Below are positions 26,055 to 34,861 of a DNA stretch of 64,000 bases, in pieces. The translations under genes and the position numbers were made by a program. Origin of the DNA: Cognatishimia sp. WU-CL00825 (GTDB taxonomy: Bacteria > Pseudomonadota > Alphaproteobacteria > Rhodobacterales > Rhodobacteraceae); assembly GCF_040364665.1 (NCBI RefSeq), contig NZ_BAABWX010000001.1:1674001-1738000 (forward strand), written 5' to 3'. Below the pieces are notes generated by a model. The model worked only from the letters and a program-made list of their open reading frames with translations. It was not told where the DNA came from and searched no databases. How positions within the stretch are numbered: the stretch's first letter is position 1; each line of letters opens with the position of its first letter.

Positions 26055-27086
26055 TCAGGCTGGTTTGCGCAGGGCCTCGATCAACTTGGTCATGTCTTCA
26101 GGCAGCGGCGCTTCAAATCGCAGATCTTCTTTGCTGACCGGATGAACAAAGCCCAAAATCGCCGCATGCAGGGCTTGACGCGGAAAATTCCGCGCCGCCT
26201 GCACACCCTGCGTGTTCAGCGCTTTTTCAGATAATTTCCGTCGACCGCCATAGGTTGGATCGCCAATCAGACTGTGGCCCGCATGGGTCATATGCACCCG
26301 AATTTGATGCGTGCGCCCAGTTTCCAGCCAGCATTCAATCAAGCTCGCAACTTCGGGCGTGCCAAATGGCTCGACGATGCGAGACCTGGTAACCGCATGG
26401 CGCCCCCCCTCAAACAACACCGCCTGACGCTGCCTGTCGGTTTTGTGGCGCGCCAAATGGGTGGTGATTTTCATGATATTGCTGGTCTCGAAATTCACGC
26501 CCCGTACCCCGCGCAGTCGCGGATCATGCGCATCCGGCACCCCATAAACCACCGCGTTATAATAGCGTTCCACCGTGTGCTTCTCAAATTGCGCCGCCAA
26601 TCCGTGGTGCGCAAGATCAGTTTTTGCCACCACCAAAAGCCCAGAGGTTTCTTTGTCGATCCGGTGCACAATACCCGGACGTTTTGAGCCCCCAACCCCA
26701 GACAGCGTGTCGCCGCAGTGATGCAGCAACGCATTGACCAACGTCCCGTTCGGCGTGCCGGGGGCCGGATGCACCACCATGCCAGCGGGCTTATTGATCA
26801 CAATCAGATCGTCGTCCTCAAAGATCACTTCCAAGGGAATGTCCTCTGGCCCGATATGGCTTTCATCGGCAACCGGCACCACAATCACAACTTCTGCGCC
26901 CGCTACTGTCTTTGCTTTGGGGTCCGTCGCTGTGACGCCGTTCACGGTCACATGACCCTCGGCCATCAAACGCCCCAATCTTGTGCGGGACAAGGCGGCT
27001 TCTGCTGGCACATCGCGCGCCAAAGCTTTATCAAGGCGCGCAGGCGGGTTATCCGCAATTTGAAACGTAACGCGAGCGGTGCTCAT
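26055..27086 (-). CDS. rluD: RluA/RluD-family 23S rRNA pseudouridine synthase
   Basis: 343 residues from ATG 27086. An S4 domain at the N-terminus (RLDKALARDVP...RTRLGRLMAEGHVTVNG) is followed by the catalytic domain with KPAGMVVHPAPG and GIVHRIDKETSGLLVVAKTD, where the aspartate is the nucleophile. It isomerises uridines in helix 69 of 23S rRNA. AGGAG lies 8 bases before the start, inside the divergent neighbouring gene. The two start codons share two base pairs. Confidence 0.92.
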   Translation of the reverse strand: MSTARVTFQIADNPPARLDKALARDVPAEAALSRTRLGRLMAEGHVTVNGVTATDPKAKTVAGAEVVIVVPVADESHIGPEDIPLEVIFEDDDLIVINKPAGMVVHPAPGTPNGTLVNALLHHCGDTLSGVGGSKRPGIVHRIDKETSGLLVVAKTDLAHHGLAAQFEKHTVERYYNAVVYGVPDAHDPRLRGVRGVNFETSNIMKITTHLARHKTDRQRQAVLFEGGRHAVTRSRIVEPFGTPEVASLIECWLETGRTHQIRVHMTHAGHSLIGDPTYGGRRKLSEKALNTQGVQAARNFPRQALHAAILGFVHPVSKEDLRFEAPLPEDMTKLIEALRKPA

Positions 27087-27378
27087 GGATGACACTCCTG
27101 AACCGGTAGAACCGGCTAATCTGCGGTTTTTACGCCAGTTGATCACAGTGCTGACGGTGGTGATGATTGGCGGGCTTGTAGTGGTGGTTGGCCTGCTTGT
27201 CACCCGTTTCTATGGCGCAGGCCCAGAAATGCCCACAGCCATCGATTTGCCAGACGGCTCCAAAGCCACAGCCTTTACGCGGGGCGATGATTGGTATGCT
27301 GTGGTGACCGAAGACAATCAAATCCTGATATTTGACGCGCTGACCGGCAGCCTCAAGCAAACCATCACGATAAACTAA
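27085..27378 (+). CDS. Small single-span membrane protein (DUF6476-like)
   Basis: 97 residues from ATG 27085 (a GTG at 27079 is the alternative). An acidic N-terminus, one transmembrane helix at about residues 16-40 (LITVLTVVMIGGLVVVVGLL), then a short soluble domain with two beta-like repeats (WYAVVTEDNQILIFDALTG). It resembles a small conserved Rhodobacterales protein family of unknown function, as far as I can recall. It is divergent from rluD with overlapping start codons, so both genes must be expressed from promoters lying inside each other's coding sequence. Confidence 0.78.
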   Translation: MDDTPEPVEPANLRFLRQLITVLTVVMIGGLVVVVGLLVTRFYGAGPEMPTAIDLPDGSKATAFTRGDDWYAVVTEDNQILIFDALTGSLKQTITIN

Positions 27379-27396
27379 TCTTCAGCAGAGGAATTC

Positions 27397-27461
27397 AGGG
27401 GCTTTGCCCCGGCTGAAACCCAGTTTCAGCCTCCCCAGGGTATTTGTTTCAAGAACAAATA
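27397..27461 (+). repeat. Intergenic repeat element, full copy
   Basis: GGGGCTTTGCCCC, then GAAACCCAGTTTC, then CCCCAGGGTATTTGTTTCAAG. This is the same arrangement as the element at 15188-15257 read on the other strand. It contains two stem-loops and lies directly after the 27085-27378 gene, where it could serve as a terminator. Confidence 0.65.
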
Positions 27462-27498
27462 GCGGTGTGTCTTCAATGGATTATGCTGGGAGAAAAAG

Positions 27499-27575
27499 TG
27501 GTACCACCACCCCGGCTCGAACGGGGGACCTCCTGATCCACAATCAGGCGCTCTAACCTACTGAGCTATGGCGGC
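27499..27575 (-). tRNA. tRNA-His (GTG anticodon)
   Basis: 77 bases on the minus strand including an encoded CCA. Acceptor GCCGCCA pairs with TGGTGGT; D-arm GCTC/GAGC; anticodon stem CCTGA/TCAGG around loop TTGTGGA with anticodon GTG; T-arm CCCCG-TTCGAGC-CGGGG. There is no extra G at position -1 and the discriminator is A73, as known for alphaproteobacterial tRNA-His. Confidence 0.96.
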
Positions 27576-27723
27576 ACGCTGGGGCGATGTACATTTCCCC
27601 TGTGGCAAATGCAAGCATGAAAATCGCAAAAAATCGGGATTTGCTTTGCAAATGTCGTTCAGGCCTGCACCTTGCAAAAGCCAGCATATACCGCTAGGCC
27701 CAAATCAGGCAAGGAGAGATGAA

Positions 27724-27912
27724 ATGGGCATTAATACCGAACGCGACGTCGAAGCAAATCTGCAGATTGGGCCAACCGACCAAGGATTTGTGCGTATTTT
27801 CATCGAAGCGGGCACGCTCGAAATCCCGATGGACTTTTCGCCAGAAGAAGCCGAGGAAATCGCCGAAGAAATTCGCGCTGCGGCTCAGACTGCGGCTCAG
27901 ATGGGTAAATAA
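27724..27912 (+). CDS. Small conserved protein, DUF6324-like
   Basis: 62 residues from ATG 27724, with AAGGAGAG 5 bases before. The sequence is acidic (MDFSPEEAEEIAEEIRAAAQ) and has an amphipathic C-terminal helix. It resembles a short Rhodobacterales protein family of unknown function. The stop abuts the stop of convergent mmcB with no bases between them. The frame can be extended upstream into the tRNA, which is not meaningful. Confidence 0.75.
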   Translation: MGINTERDVEANLQIGPTDQGFVRIFIEAGTLEIPMDFSPEEAEEIAEEIRAAAQTAAQMGK

Positions 27913-28377
27913 TCAGCTTTCGTCCGGCAAAGGCAGCAATTTGGGATCGCGAAACCGCTGCAATCTCCGGGCGGCATCCATGGCAAACTTTTGAATGACC
28001 TTTTTACGCCGGGCGGCGGCTAACTTGGCCTCCGGCCCCATGCGAATAAGCTCTGCATCATAAGAATCGGCAATGATCAGCCCTGTGCCATCCGGCAATA
28101 TCTCTGTCGGAAACGCAGTATCAACCGCCCAAAAATAACGATCACACCACTCCAGATAACCCTGCCATTTGTGGTCTGATTGAAAATCCGCCAGGCTGGA
28201 TTTGCATTCGATCACCCATAATTCGCCTTTCGGCCCCAGCGCCATTACATCGACGCGCTTGCCACGTTCTGGCACGAATTCTTCTATGGAAACAAAACCA
28301 TGGCTGCGCAAATGGCGGCTGACACCACGGGCCAACAGCTGACCTGCCTGTAGCGGATTGGATGTGTTCTCTATCAT
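27913..28377 (-). CDS. mmcB: MmcB family DNA repair protein
   Basis: About 154 residues from ATG 28377. The core ERGKRVDVMALGPKGELWVIECKSSLADFQSDHKW has the D...ECK pattern of a PD-(D/E)XK nuclease fold, as in Caulobacter MmcB, which is induced by DNA damage and protects against mitomycin C. The C-terminal basic helix (ARRKKVIQKFAMDAARRLQRF) is also typical. It is divergent from the ArsR-type gene and convergent with the DUF6324-like gene. Confidence 0.85.
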   Translation of the reverse strand: MIENTSNPLQAGQLLARGVSRHLRSHGFVSIEEFVPERGKRVDVMALGPKGELWVIECKSSLADFQSDHKWQGYLEWCDRYFWAVDTAFPTEILPDGTGLIIADSYDAELIRMGPEAKLAAARRKKVIQKFAMDAARRLQRFRDPKLLPLPDES

Positions 28378-28505
28378 GGACAGCAACGTGAACAATTCAT
28401 GAACAAATATCAACCCCCCAGCGCTGCGAGACGCATTAACTTGACATGATACCAAATGGTGACATTAAATACACCACCAATTGGTATCACTTCAGGAGCC
28501 CCCCA

Positions 28506-28838
28506 ATGCAGATGCAGCCCATATTTCGCGCCCTGGCCGACCCGACCCGGCGGGACATACTGCTGATGTTGTCCAAAGACAGCCTGACCATCGCGCAGAT
28601 ATCAGACCAGTTTGAAATGACCCGAGGGGCCGTCAAAAAGCACCTGACCGTATTGGAACAGGGCAACTTGATCCAGGTTCAAACCCGCGGGCGCGAAAAA
28701 CTGAACCGGTTGAACCCAAAGGCCCTACAGCCGGCATTTGACTGGCTAGGCTACTTTGAGAGCTTCTGGGATGAAAAGCTCTCAAATTTGAAGACCCTTA
28801 TTGAGATCGACACAACCGAAAGACCCCGCCATGACTGA
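28506..28838 (+). CDS. ArsR-family winged-helix repressor of the SRPBCC operon
   Basis: 110 residues from ATG 28506, with AGGAG about 8 bases upstream. The start PIFRALADPTRRDILLMLSKDSLTIAQISDQFEMTRGAVKKHLTVLEQGNLI (in pieces) is the classical ArsR-type winged helix of the SdpR/AHSA1-linked group. It has no metal-binding cysteines. It overlaps the next gene by 8 bases, the usual pairing of this subfamily with SRPBCC proteins. Confidence 0.9.
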   Translation: MQMQPIFRALADPTRRDILLMLSKDSLTIAQISDQFEMTRGAVKKHLTVLEQGNLIQVQTRGREKLNRLNPKALQPAFDWLGYFESFWDEKLSNLKTLIEIDTTERPRHD

Positions 28839-29670
28839 TGTACACATCAAAAAACACCTCTTTCTGGCCGCACCACGCGCAAAAGTATGGGATTATTTGA
28901 CCAAAGCAGACCTCGTGGCACAATGGTTTAACCTGCCCAACGCGGATTTTGTCCTGCATCAGGAATTTGAACTCACAGAACGCGACACCGGCGAGATCCT
29001 GTGCTGGGGCAGCGTGTGCGCAATGCGCCCGTTGGAATATATGGCGTGGGATTTCACGGTTGGCCCGGCAAATGGCCATATGTCTCGGGTGGAATGGCAT
29101 TTGTCTGACCATCAATCCGGCACGAAACTCACGTTGATCCACAGTGGGCTGCCCGAGACCCCGGCGGGCTTTGATCTGCTCTTAGCACTCGACAAAGGTT
29201 GGCATGGATTCCTTGACACTCTTTATGTGGCAAGCGCCCCAAGCGATTATCACGCCAGTATTTCCGTGCCGGCAGATGCACAGGCCGCACGCGCGGCTCT
29301 CTTTGACCAAATGCCGCTCTGGTGGAGCGACCGCGTGGAGCCAGCAGGCAATGGCTTTACCATCCGCTTTAACAACAGCCATGTGACATTTGCATTTGAT
29401 GCAAAGGACCCTCTGGTCTGGCATTGCACCCAGGCCCATATGATCATCGAGGACGTTGCAGATGCGGGCGAATGGCAAAACACCCGGCTTATCTGGCAGA
29501 TCCAAGAAACCCCCAAAGGCTGCGACATCACCCTGATCCACAAAGGGCTAAATGAAACCCTGGCCTGTCTGGATGTCTGCACCCGCGGCTGGCAACATTT
29601 CTTTGAAACCAGCCTCAAAGCCCATCTTTCTGGCCAGGAACCCGCGCCCCAAACCCATGAAACCCCTTAA
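28831..29670 (+). CDS. Tandem SRPBCC (AHSA1-like) domain protein
   Basis: 279 residues, two START/AHSA1-like domains in tandem: residues about 5-135 (IKKHLFLAAPRAKVWDYLTKADLVAQWF...LTLIHSGLPE) and about 140-270 (ITLIHKGLNE and CTRGWQHFFETSLKAHL). Each forms a hydrophobic ligand pocket. Function is unknown; it overlaps the ArsR-type gene upstream, so it is probably expressed only when that repressor is released. The second domain begins without the usual signature, so it is a divergent copy. Confidence 0.85.
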   Translation: MTDVHIKKHLFLAAPRAKVWDYLTKADLVAQWFNLPNADFVLHQEFELTERDTGEILCWGSVCAMRPLEYMAWDFTVGPANGHMSRVEWHLSDHQSGTKLTLIHSGLPETPAGFDLLLALDKGWHGFLDTLYVASAPSDYHASISVPADAQAARAALFDQMPLWWSDRVEPAGNGFTIRFNNSHVTFAFDAKDPLVWHCTQAHMIIEDVADAGEWQNTRLIWQIQETPKGCDITLIHKGLNETLACLDVCTRGWQHFFETSLKAHLSGQEPAPQTHETP

Positions 29671-29684
29671 CCCCCTTGTCGTCT

Positions 29685-29845
29685 GCCCATCAGAGGCCTA
29701 AGTAAGTGAGTGGCGGGTTCTGCCCTTCTCGTGATCCGGTAGCAATCCAGTGGCCTTAAGCAATTCCAAGGGAGCTGGCTCTGTTTGGATCCTGGTCCAT
29801 TTACCTGGCGCCCACCTGTACATACAGGTCCCCGGGATTGAGATT
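29685..29845 (+). ncRNA. ssrS: Probable 6S-like regulatory RNA
   Basis: No protein frame is convincing here, but the plus strand folds as one long interrupted rod: GGCCT with AGGTCC (29695/29831), GTA/TAC, GGCG/CGCC (29712/29812), GGT/ACC, GATCC/GGATC (29733/29791), CCAG/CTGG (29747/29778), and an apical CCTT/AAGG (29754/29771). The apical GGCCTTAAGC resembles the GCCTTAA segment of 6S RNA. 6S RNA binds and sequesters RNA polymerase. Strand and ends are approximate; no clean promoter or terminator is visible. Confidence 0.5.
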
Positions 29846-29940
29846 ACCCCACGGCTGCGTTTGCGGGCCCGCCACAATTACCTTGCAAAGACGCGCTTAT
29901 GACCGACAAATGGGCAAAACCTGTTTGAAAGCACGCCCCG

Positions 29941-30018
29941 ATGACCAAAGCCCTTTGCGCCCTCTTCTTTTTAACAATTCTGACCGCATGCGGCGTGCCG
30001 TTTATTCCGATCATTTAG
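29941..30018 (+). CDS. Very short lipoprotein (25 residues)
   Basis: ATG 29941 to TAG 30018. The product is nearly all signal peptide: a lysine at position 3, a hydrophobic core, and the lipobox LTAC at residues 14-17. After lipidation and cleavage only a nine-residue lipopeptide CGVPFIPII would remain. I have the impression that Rhodobacterales carry similar mini-lipoproteins ending in GVPF-P, but cannot verify this. The ribosome site is weak (GAAAG). It sits between the 6S-like RNA and valS. Confidence 0.6.
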   Translation: MTKALCALFFLTILTACGVPFIPII

Positions 30019-30021
30019 GGT

Positions 30022-30043
30022 TGTTCTTGATCCAAATACCCTC
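30022..30043. repeat. Fragment of the intergenic repeat
   Basis: TTGTTCTTGATCCAAATACCC repeats the end piece of the element at 15188-15257 and the fragment after pepF. The hairpin part is absent. The rest of the gap to valS holds a CTGCGCC/GGCGCAG stem-loop at about 30128-30144 and otherwise nothing recognised. Confidence 0.45.
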
Positions 30044-30229
30044 GCCGAAGGCCATGGCCCGCCAAATCGTTCGGTCCTTTGGCCAAGCGCGACCAAGCCG
30101 CCACGCGCGCAACGAAGCCAACAAAGCCTGCGCCAGAGGCGCAGACCGCATAACAACACCTTTCCCTTAGGCGCGCCATTCGCTAAACCTCGCTGCAACT
30201 TGATATGACCGCACGCAGGAAACACGCAC

Positions 30230-33200
30230 ATGGCGATGGAAAAGACCTTTAATGCTGCCGAAGCCGAAACCCGGCTATTTGACGCTTGGGAAAAGGCGGG
30301 CTGTTTTACCGCTGGGGCCAATGCAAAACCCGGCGCAAGCACCTATAGCATTATGATCCCCCCCCCCAATGTCACCGGCGTTCTGCATGTGGGGCATGCG
30401 TTTAACAACACGCTGCAAGACATGCTGATCCGCTGGAAACGCATGCAAGGCTTTGACACGCTTTGGCAAGCAGGCACCGACCATGCGGGCATCGCAACCC
30501 AGATGGTGGTGGAACGCGAGCTCGCCAAAACCCAACAGCCAAGCCGCGCCGAACTTGGCCGCGAGGAATTCCTGAAAAAGGTCTGGGAATGGAAGGGCAA
30601 ATCCGGCGGCACCATCATCAATCAGCTCAAGCGTCTTGGGGCCTCCTGTGATTTTGACCGCACGGCGTTCACCATGTCGGGCGCGCCCGGTGCCCCTGCG
30701 GACGAAGCGGACGGCAATTTTCATGACGCGGTCATCAAAGTCTTTGTGGAAATGTACAACAAAGGCCTGATTTATCGCGGCAAGCGTCTGGTCAACTGGG
30801 ACCCGCATTTTGAAACAGCCATTTCGGACCTTGAAGTCGAGAATGTGGAAACTCCCGGTCACATGTGGCACTTTAAGTACCCCTTGGCTGGCGGCGCGAC
30901 ATATGAGTATTTAGAGAAAGATGAAGACGGTAATGTCACTCTGCGGGAGGTCCGCGATTACATTTCCATCGCCACAACGCGGCCCGAAACCATGCTCGGT
31001 GATGGCGCGGTGGCGGTACATCCGTCTGATGAGCGTTATGCGCCGATTGTGGGCAAAATGGTTGAAATTCCGGTCGGTCCAAAGGAACATCGCCGGTTGA
31101 TCCCGATCATCACTGACGAATACCCCGACAAAGACTTTGGCTCTGGTGCGGTGAAAATCACCGGTGCGCATGACTTCAACGACTATCAGGTGGCCAAACG
31201 CGGTGGCATCCCGATGTATCGCCTGATGGACACCAAAGGCGCGATGCGCGCCGATGGCGAAGCTTATGCGGATGAGGCCGCCAAAGCCCAAGCGCACGCC
31301 AATGGCGCAGCGTTTACCGAAAACGAAGTCGACGCCATCAACCTGATCCCAGATGATCTGCGTGGTTTGGACCGCTTTGAGGCGCGCAAACGGGTGGTGC
31401 AGCAAATCACCGACGAAGGCCTCGCGGTGATGGTAACGGACATCAGCAAAGTCACCGATGAGGACGGCAATGAGACCGAGGTTTCGGTGCGTGTGCCTTA
31501 TGTTGAAAACAAACCCATCATGCAGCCGTTTGGCGACCGTTCTAAGGTTGTGATCGAGCCGATGCTGACCGACCAATGGTTTGTGGAAACCGACAAGATC
31601 GTCGGCCCAGCGCTGGAGGCTGTACGCAATGGCGATGTGAAAATCCTGCCTGAATCGGGTGAGAAAACCTATTACCACTGGCTAGAGAACATCGAGCCGT
31701 GGTGTATCTCGCGTCAGCTTTGGTGGGGGCACCAGATCCCGGTTTGGTATGGTTTTGATCTCAGCAGCCAAGGCACCTATGACGATGAAAACGACGGCGC
31801 GCTTGATCTGGTTGAAATGAACCGCTTTCTAGCGGATCAATCCTTCCCACTTGGTGGTGAACGTCACTATTGTGCTGACAGTTTCAGCGCTGTCACCTCA
31901 CTGGTGAAAGACGCAGAGGCCTCTTTGCCAACGCCCATCAACCACGCGACTGTGGTCGAAGTGGCAGATCGCGCCGAAGCCATTCGCGTGTTTGCGGCGG
32001 GGCTCGCTGCTTACGAAGCATCGCAGGATCTTACCAAATTGGTCTATCCTGTCTGGCGTGACCCAGACGTTCTGGACACATGGTTCTCTTCCGGCCTTTG
32101 GCCCATCGGCACTTTGGGCTGGCCAAATGACACGCCAGAAATGCAAAAGTACTTCCCAACCTCGACCCTGGTCACGGGCCAAGATATCCTGTTCTTCTGG
32201 GTGGCCCGCATGATGATGATGCAGCTTGCAGTGGTTGACGACATCCCGTTTGACACCGTCTATCTGCATGGCCTTGTGCGTGATGCCAAGGGCAAGAAGA
32301 TGAGCAAATCCACCGGCAACGTGATTGATCCGCTGGATATCATCGACGAATACGGCGCGGATGCGATGCGCTTTACCAATGCGGCCATGGCCAGCCTTGG
32401 GGGCGTGCTGAAACTGGATATGAAACGCATCGAAGGGTACCGGAACTTTGTCACCAAAATCTGGCAAGCCTCGTCTTATGGCGACAGTCAAATCGATGCC
32501 TTTAGCGCGAAACGTGGCGCAATGCCGCCCAAGGCCACCCTGCCCCTGAACCGTTGGATCATTGGCGAGGTTGCCAAGTTGCGCGAGGACGTCGATGCGG
32601 GCTTTGACAGCTTCCGCTTCAACGAGTCTGCCAATGCGATCTACAGCTTCTTCTGGAACACATTCTGTGCGCGTTTCCTGGAATTCACCAAGCCGATCTT
32701 TCATGGCGACGACCAAGCCGCCAAAGACGAAACCCAGGCAACCTATGCCTGGGCGCTGGATCAAAGTTTGATCATGATGCACCCCATCATGCCCTTTGTG
32801 ACCGAAGAAATTTGGGACGTCACCCAGGGGCGCGGTGTGTCCACGGGCGAGGCCTCTAAGATGTTGGCCCATGCGCCTTGGCCAACCTATACGGCCGCTG
32901 ATCTGGTGGATGCCGAGGCCGAGGCTGAAATCTCGTGGGTCATCGCGGTCATCGACAACGTGCGCTCTGCCCGTGCGCAGGTAAATGTGCCAGCAGGTGC
33001 CAAAGTGCCGATGCTGGTCACAGACATCGATGCGGCCGGTCAGTCCTATTGGGATCGCAACGAGGCACTGATCAAACGCTTTGCGCGCATCGACAGCCTG
33101 ACAACAGCTGATAGCCAACCAAAAGGCTGTGTCTCGGTCCCTGCCCCCGGCGCCTCCTTTGCCATTCCGCTAGAAGGCATCATTGACGTGGCCGCTGAAA

Positions 33201-33394
33201 AGGCCCGCCTTGAAAAGAACCTGGGCAAATTGGCCAAGGAACTGGGCGGTCTGCGTGGCCGATTGAACAACCCGAAATTTGTGGCCTCTGCACCAGATGC
33301 GGTTGTGGTCGAAGCCAAGGCCAATCTGGCCGCGCGCGAAGAGGAAGAAGCCAAGTTGAAAGGCGCGCTCGCGCGTATTGCAGAAATCGGCTAG
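30230..33394 (+). CDS. valS: Valyl-tRNA synthetase
   Basis: 1054 residues. The HIGH motif appears as HVGHA ([16 protein letters not shown]) and KMSKS as [13 protein letters not shown]. The editing domain, anticodon domain and C-terminal coiled coil are all present. It is roughly 100 residues longer than the E. coli enzyme; part of this is a segment of about 60 extra residues between PVWYGFDL and DVLDTWFSS, which I take as a clade-specific insertion. It charges tRNA-Val. It is followed at once by a strong terminator. Confidence 0.97.
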   Translation: MAMEKTFNAAEAETRLFDAWEKAGCFTAGANAKPGASTYSIMIPPPNVTGVLHVGHAFNNTLQDMLIRWKRMQGFDTLWQAGTDHAGIATQMVVERELAKTQQPSRAELGREEFLKKVWEWKGKSGGTIINQLKRLGASCDFDRTAFTMSGAPGAPADEADGNFHDAVIKVFVEMYNKGLIYRGKRLVNWDPHFETAISDLEVENVETPGHMWHFKYPLAGGATYEYLEKDEDGNVTLREVRDYISIATTRPETMLGDGAVAVHPSDERYAPIVGKMVEIPVGPKEHRRLIPIITDEYPDKDFGSGAVKITGAHDFNDYQVAKRGGIPMYRLMDTKGAMRADGEAYADEAAKAQAHANGAAFTENEVDAINLIPDDLRGLDRFEARKRVVQQITDEGLAVMVTDISKVTDEDGNETEVSVRVPYVENKPIMQPFGDRSKVVIEPMLTDQWFVETDKIVGPALEAVRNGDVKILPESGEKTYYHWLENIEPWCISRQLWWGHQIPVWYGFDLSSQGTYDDENDGALDLVEMNRFLADQSFPLGGERHYCADSFSAVTSLVKDAEASLPTPINHATVVEVADRAEAIRVFAAGLAAYEASQDLTKLVYPVWRDPDVLDTWFSSGLWPIGTLGWPNDTPEMQKYFPTSTLVTGQDILFFWVARMMMMQLAVVDDIPFDTVYLHGLVRDAKGKKMSKSTGNVIDPLDIIDEYGADAMRFTNAAMASLGGVLKLDMKRIEGYRNFVTKIWQASSYGDSQIDAFSAKRGAMPPKATLPLNRWIIGEVAKLREDVDAGFDSFRFNESANAIYSFFWNTFCARFLEFTKPIFHGDDQAAKDETQATYAWALDQSLIMMHPIMPFVTEEIWDVTQGRGVSTGEASKMLAHAPWPTYTAADLVDAEAEAEISWVIAVIDNVRSARAQVNVPAGAKVPMLVTDIDAAGQSYWDRNEALIKRFARIDSLTTADSQPKGCVSVPAPGASFAIPLEGIIDVAAEKARLEKNLGKLAKELGGLRGRLNNPKFVASAPDAVVVEAKANLAAREEEEAKLKGALARIAEIG

Positions 33395-33410
33395 TTCTTT
33401 CAAAAGACAA

Positions 33411-33446
33411 CAAAAACGCCCGCTCAAATTGAGCGGGCGTTTTTGT
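33411..33446. terminator. Bidirectional rho-independent terminator
   Basis: ACGCCCGCTC and GAGCGGGCGT form a perfect 10-base stem with a short AAATT loop, with A-run and T-run on the two flanks. It lies between valS and the convergent peptidase-like gene and can stop both transcripts. Confidence 0.93.
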
Positions 33447-33463
33447 TTTAACGTCGCTCCAAA

Positions 33464-34861
33464 TCAGGACCCATGCACAACCGGACACAGCGCAGCCTCG
33501 GCGATTTCAGTGATAACGCAAGCCCCGGGCCACTGGCTGGCATCAGGTCCCGCCGCCACCAAAATAAGATCCTCTGCCGCCGGAAAGGCATTTTGCAGAC
33601 GCAAAGCCACCGCCTCGGTGCTCGCGTCGACAAAAAGCGCATCCAAGCTTAACGCACCAGCCGGATCGCGCCCATCCAGCATATGTTCGGTCATGGCCCG
33701 GGCTGCGATGTCAAAATACGCAATATTTTTGCCGACATCCTCGCCAAATTTCACTTGAAAGGCTTCAAACCCAGTAAAGTCTGGCTGCGCGCGAAACTGC
33801 GCATAGGTCTGCGCGGCCAAATCAAAAGCTTGCCCCAGTTTTTCCGCACCAACTTCGCTATAGATGTAAAACACCCGCGTCGCCCGGTCATAGTTGACCA
33901 ATCCAGATTGCGCGACATAGCTTGCACGCAACTCGTCGCGCATCGCCTTGGTCAAAACCCCATCTTGCCGCCCAAAGAAATGCAGCGCCAGCAGGTCCTT
34001 TTCCTCGCCTGGCTGCGTGGTATCAGGCATGCGTCCCAACAGACCCATGGTGGTTTTGGCCGCCTCCGGCAGATGCAAAAAGATCCGGCGCGGCGCGAAA
34101 TTCACCTTGGCTGTGGCCATTTCACCAGCAACCGCAGATCCATTTGGCCTGCCCTCGGGCAATCCTGCCAACAGTTGATCAACCGCCGCTCCGGCCTCTG
34201 CCTCTGAAAGGCCACCAACCACCGACACAACCGCTTGTGCCTTGGTGAACACGCCGCGATGCCACTCCAACGCCTCTTGCCGCGTGACCTGGTTAGGTGC
34301 GGCCTCTACCCGCAATGACAAATACCGATCCAGAGGGTCCTCAGCCAAAATCGCCTTGCGCGCGGCGGTCCACATCTGGGAATTTGTCTCGGTGTTCTGG
34401 TTGGCCACCTGATCTAAAACGCCTTGTTGCGCCCGCTCCAGCCAAATCGGATCATAGGTAGGATCTGCCAAAGCGGCGCTGGCCACATCCAACACAAATG
34501 CCATATGTTCCTTGGGAAAATTCAGTTCCCCGCGCGCATGATCCGGGGTCACATAAACCAAACCACGGGCGTTCTTCTCGTCAAAGCCGTTCATGATCTC
34601 GCTGGCTGAATACTGCTTTGTGCCGCCGTTCAACAAGGCCTCACTGGCCACCAAAGGCACCATCGGGTTCAACGCAGCATTGCGCGCCCAATCTGTAGGC
34701 CAAGCCACATTGATCGCAACATCTGTTTTCCCCTCCTCGTCAACCTGCACAAATGCAAATTGGTGCCCATCCGGGCTCTCTGCCATAACAACTGCCCGTT
34801 TGGCCTCGTCCTGACAGGCAGCAAGCCCCAAAACGCACATCAAAAGTACTACAAATTTCAT
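33464..34861 (-). CDS. M16-family peptidase-like lipoprotein, probably non-catalytic
   Basis: 465 residues from ATG 34861. The signal sequence ends in a lipobox (VLGLAACQ), predicting an outer- or inner-membrane lipoprotein. The fold is M16 (pitrilysin-like), with GLVYVTPDHARGELNFPKEHMAFVLDVASAALADPTYDP in pieces, but the HxxEH zinc motif is absent (the region reads LVASEALLNGGT). It overlaps the upstream active M16 gene (TGATG). In two-gene M16 pairs the inactive subunit helps the active one bind substrate; the same is inferred here. Confidence 0.83.
   Translation of the reverse strand: MKFVVLLMCVLGLAACQDEAKRAVVMAESPDGHQFAFVQVDEEGKTDVAINVAWPTDWARNAALNPMVPLVASEALLNGGTKQYSASEIMNGFDEKNARGLVYVTPDHARGELNFPKEHMAFVLDVASAALADPTYDPIWLERAQQGVLDQVANQNTETNSQMWTAARKAILAEDPLDRYLSLRVEAAPNQVTRQEALEWHRGVFTKAQAVVSVVGGLSEAEAGAAVDQLLAGLPEGRPNGSAVAGEMATAKVNFAPRRIFLHLPEAAKTTMGLLGRMPDTTQPGEEKDLLALHFFGRQDGVLTKAMRDELRASYVAQSGLVNYDRATRVFYIYSEVGAEKLGQAFDLAAQTYAQFRAQPDFTGFEAFQVKFGEDVGKNIAYFDIAARAMTEHMLDGRDPAGALSLDALFVDASTEAVALRLQNAFPAAEDLILVAAGPDASQWPGACVITEIAEAALCPVVHGS

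Noticed and set aside
27568..27723. Upstream extension of the DUF6324-like gene
   Set aside because: The extension begins inside tRNA-His; the ATG at 27724 has a proper AAGGAG site.
31898..33118. 406-codon open frame on the minus strand inside valS
   Set aside because: It is a shadow of the GC-rich valS codons; the plus-strand frame has all synthetase motifs and the antisense product has no recognisable domain.
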